From NCBI GenBank assembly GCA_024710825.1, contig JANJUA010000139.1, forward strand, positions 1 through 6,854: DNA of 6,854 nt. The letters are read 5' to 3'. Under the pieces are notes generated by a model, which saw nothing but the letters and a program-made list of their open reading frames with translations, ran no database searches and was not told the DNA's origin. Shown here in pieces: positions 5,734 through 6,854 of this stretch. Every line of letters starts with the position of its first letter. Position 1 is the stretch's first letter. The translations under genes were made by a program, and so were the position numbers. This DNA is from Solirubrobacteraceae bacterium. Its GTDB lineage: Bacteria > Actinomycetota > Thermoleophilia > Solirubrobacterales > Solirubrobacteraceae.

Positions 5734-6420
5734 ATGGTCGGACTCCAGCTCCTCGAACGTGGCCCCGTGGCCCAGCACCACCCGCTCGGCGCGTCGACCG
5801 GCTACATGGCCGAGCACCGCGGCGACTGGCCGACGCTGGTCGACGAGGCGATGGAGACGTCGACCTTCGCGGTCGAGCTGGCCGCGCTGTCCGAGGGCGA
5901 GCTGCCGGGCCTCCAGGCCTTCCTCGCCGACGCCCCCGCGCTGCCGTTCCGCTACCTATCGGTGCACGCCCCGGTCAAGCACCGGCGCATGGGCGAGGAC
6001 GAGCTGGTGGCCCGGCTGGCGAGCCTGCCTCCGTGGGTCGACGCGATCGTCGTGCATCCGGACGTGATGGACGATCCGGCGCGCTACGCGGCGCTCGGCT
6101 CGGCGCTGGTGGTCGAGAACATGGACCCGCGCAAGGGCTACGGCCGCACCGCCGACGAGCTGGCCGCCCTGTTCGGCGTCCTGCCCGAGGCGGGCTTCTG
6201 CTTCGACGTCGCCCACGCCGCGGCCGTCGACCCGTCGATGGACGAGGCGCACCGTCTGCTCGACCGCTTCTGCGGCCGCCTGCGCCACCTGCACGTCTCG
6301 TCGCTGGACGAGGACTGCGGCCACGAGCCGCTGCGCGGGTCCGACGAGGAGGACTGGGCGCCGGTCCTGCGCCGCTGCCGCGACGTGCCGTGGATCCTGG
6401 AGGCGCCGCTCCCGGACTGA
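5734..6420 (+). CDS. Xylose isomerase-like TIM-barrel protein (sugar phosphate isomerase/epimerase superfamily)
   Basis: A compact, 228-residue member of the AP endonuclease 2/xylose isomerase-like barrel superfamily, whose members use one to three divalent metals to isomerise, epimerise or cleave small polar substrates. Successive strand ends carry candidate metal ligands: H78 in LSVHAP, H108 in VVHPD, E128 in VVENMD, D158 and H161 in FDVAHA, H185/H187 in HLHVSS, and E223 in ILEAPL. The spacing H-E-D/H-H-E around the barrel supports a working metal site. No signal peptide is seen, so it is cytoplasmic. The ATG at 5734 follows the glycosyltransferase stop by 14 bp, implying one transcript; an in-frame TTG at 5722 is a possible alternative, and no clear ribosome binding site separates the two. 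The context suggests supplying or altering a sugar for glycan assembly, but members of this superfamily also include inositol-pathway enzymes and nucleases, so the reaction is unassigned. At 228 residues it is shorter than the usual 250 to 300. Confidence 0.84.
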   Translation: MVGLQLLERGPVAQHHPLGASTGYMAEHRGDWPTLVDEAMETSTFAVELAALSEGELPGLQAFLADAPALPFRYLSVHAPVKHRRMGEDELVARLASLPPWVDAIVVHPDVMDDPARYAALGSALVVENMDPRKGYGRTADELAALFGVLPEAGFCFDVAHAAAVDPSMDEAHRLLDRFCGRLRHLHVSSLDEDCGHEPLRGSDEEDWAPVLRRCRDVPWILEAPLPD

Positions 6421-6494
6421 GCGGCCGGCGCCCCGCCCCCGAGGCGCGGCGCGCAGTGGAGCGTCGCGCGCAGCGTCCGGCGCGCGGATTGTGC

Positions 6495-6854
6495 ATGCTG
6501 GCGGGCGTGTCGAGCCCGCTCGAGGACCTGGCGAACCGCAGCGCCGACGGCTTTCCGCACCTCCTCGCGGCCCGCGAGCGCACCGCGCGCGGGCTGGAGG
6601 CCGCGCGCGAGCGGCTCGCGCCGCTGCCCCGCGACGAGGACGCCGCGGTCGCGCTCTTCGGGTCCTGGGGCCGCGCCGAGCTGACGGCCGGCAGCGACGA
6701 CGACTGGCTCGTGCTAGCCACCGGCGAGCCGCGCGACGCCGTCGCGCCGGGCGTCGACGCGGTCGGCGCCGTGCTCGGCCGGGAGCCCGGCACGCAGGCG
6801 ATCTTCGGGCAGGTCGCGTTCTGCGCGGACCTCGCGGGCCGCATCGGGCTCGAC
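6495..6854 (+). CDS. Polymerase-beta-type nucleotidyltransferase (DUF294/GlnD-like), N-terminal part
   Basis: The first 120 codons of a protein that leaves the window on the right. The signature FGSWGRAELTAGSDDDWLVL (55-74 from the ATG) fits the superfamily pattern hG[GS]x9-13Dx[DE]h: G56-S57, ten residues, then D68 and D70 as metal-binding carboxylates. The R and E in GRAE and the SDDDW ending resemble the DUF294/protein-PII uridylyltransferase group more than the minimal MNT toxin-antitoxin proteins. A helical N-terminal region (about 5-45, rich in Arg, Glu and Ala) precedes it, and GQVAFCADLAGRIGLD closes the visible part. The ATG at 6495 and an in-frame GTG at 6507 are both possible starts; neither has a good ribosome binding site. 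A 74-bp gap separates it from the TIM-barrel gene, so it may be a separate unit. The substrate and any second domain lie outside what can be seen. Confidence 0.78.
   Translation, partial: MLAGVSSPLEDLANRSADGFPHLLAARERTARGLEAARERLAPLPRDEDAAVALFGSWGRAELTAGSDDDWLVLATGEPRDAVAPGVDAVGAVLGREPGTQAIFGQVAFCADLAGRIGLD

Noticed and set aside
6428..6447. GCGCC...GGCGC inverted repeat after the TIM-barrel gene as a terminator
   Set aside because: The stem is only 5 bp around a 10-base loop with no following T run. Short palindromes of this kind are expected by chance in such GC-rich sequence.
6448..6487. GCGCGC-containing near-repeats between the TIM-barrel and nucleotidyltransferase genes
   Set aside because: The units are short, imperfect and irregularly spaced; simple GC-rich composition explains them, so no operator or repeat is claimed.

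Overview
This is a very GC-rich stretch of chromosome with densely packed genes. Codon third positions are almost all G or C, GTG and TTG serve as starts, and stops overlap starts. The style suggests a high-GC actinomycete, possibly of the Thermoleophilia (Solirubrobacterales) type. That placement is inferred from composition and protein style only. There are no RNA genes, insertion sequences, phage genes or CRISPR arrays in view.

The left two thirds (1 to 4715) is one tightly packed minus-strand operon. In order of transcription it encodes: a SAM-dependent methyltransferase with a C-terminal coiled coil; a canonical GT-B (GT4-type) glycosyltransferase; a second, related GT-B glycosyltransferase resembling the WsaF rhamnosyltransferases; a plant FatA/FatB-like acyl-ACP thioesterase; and a GT-A (family 2) glycosyltransferase that runs off the left edge. 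The first four genes are linked by three consecutive 4-base stop/start overlaps (TTGA, ATGA, GTGA), so they are very probably translated in coupled fashion. The fifth follows after a 17-base gap.

The right third (4745 to 6854) is on the plus strand. Its first gene is a CgeB-like glycosyltransferase that starts only 29 bp from the divergent methyltransferase gene. A small xylose-isomerase-like TIM-barrel protein follows 14 bp later and is probably cotranscribed. After a 74-bp gap comes the start of a polymerase-beta-type nucleotidyltransferase, cut off by the right edge and probably unrelated to the glycan genes.

Together, four glycosyltransferases and a methyltransferase point to assembly and decoration of a surface glycan or glycolipid. 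The odd member is the acyl-ACP thioesterase, an enzyme normally of fatty-acid metabolism, which is translationally locked between two glycosyltransferases. That pairing, the Asn-to-Ala change in the thioesterase catalytic loop, and the 29-bp divergent spacer are the points most worth following up.
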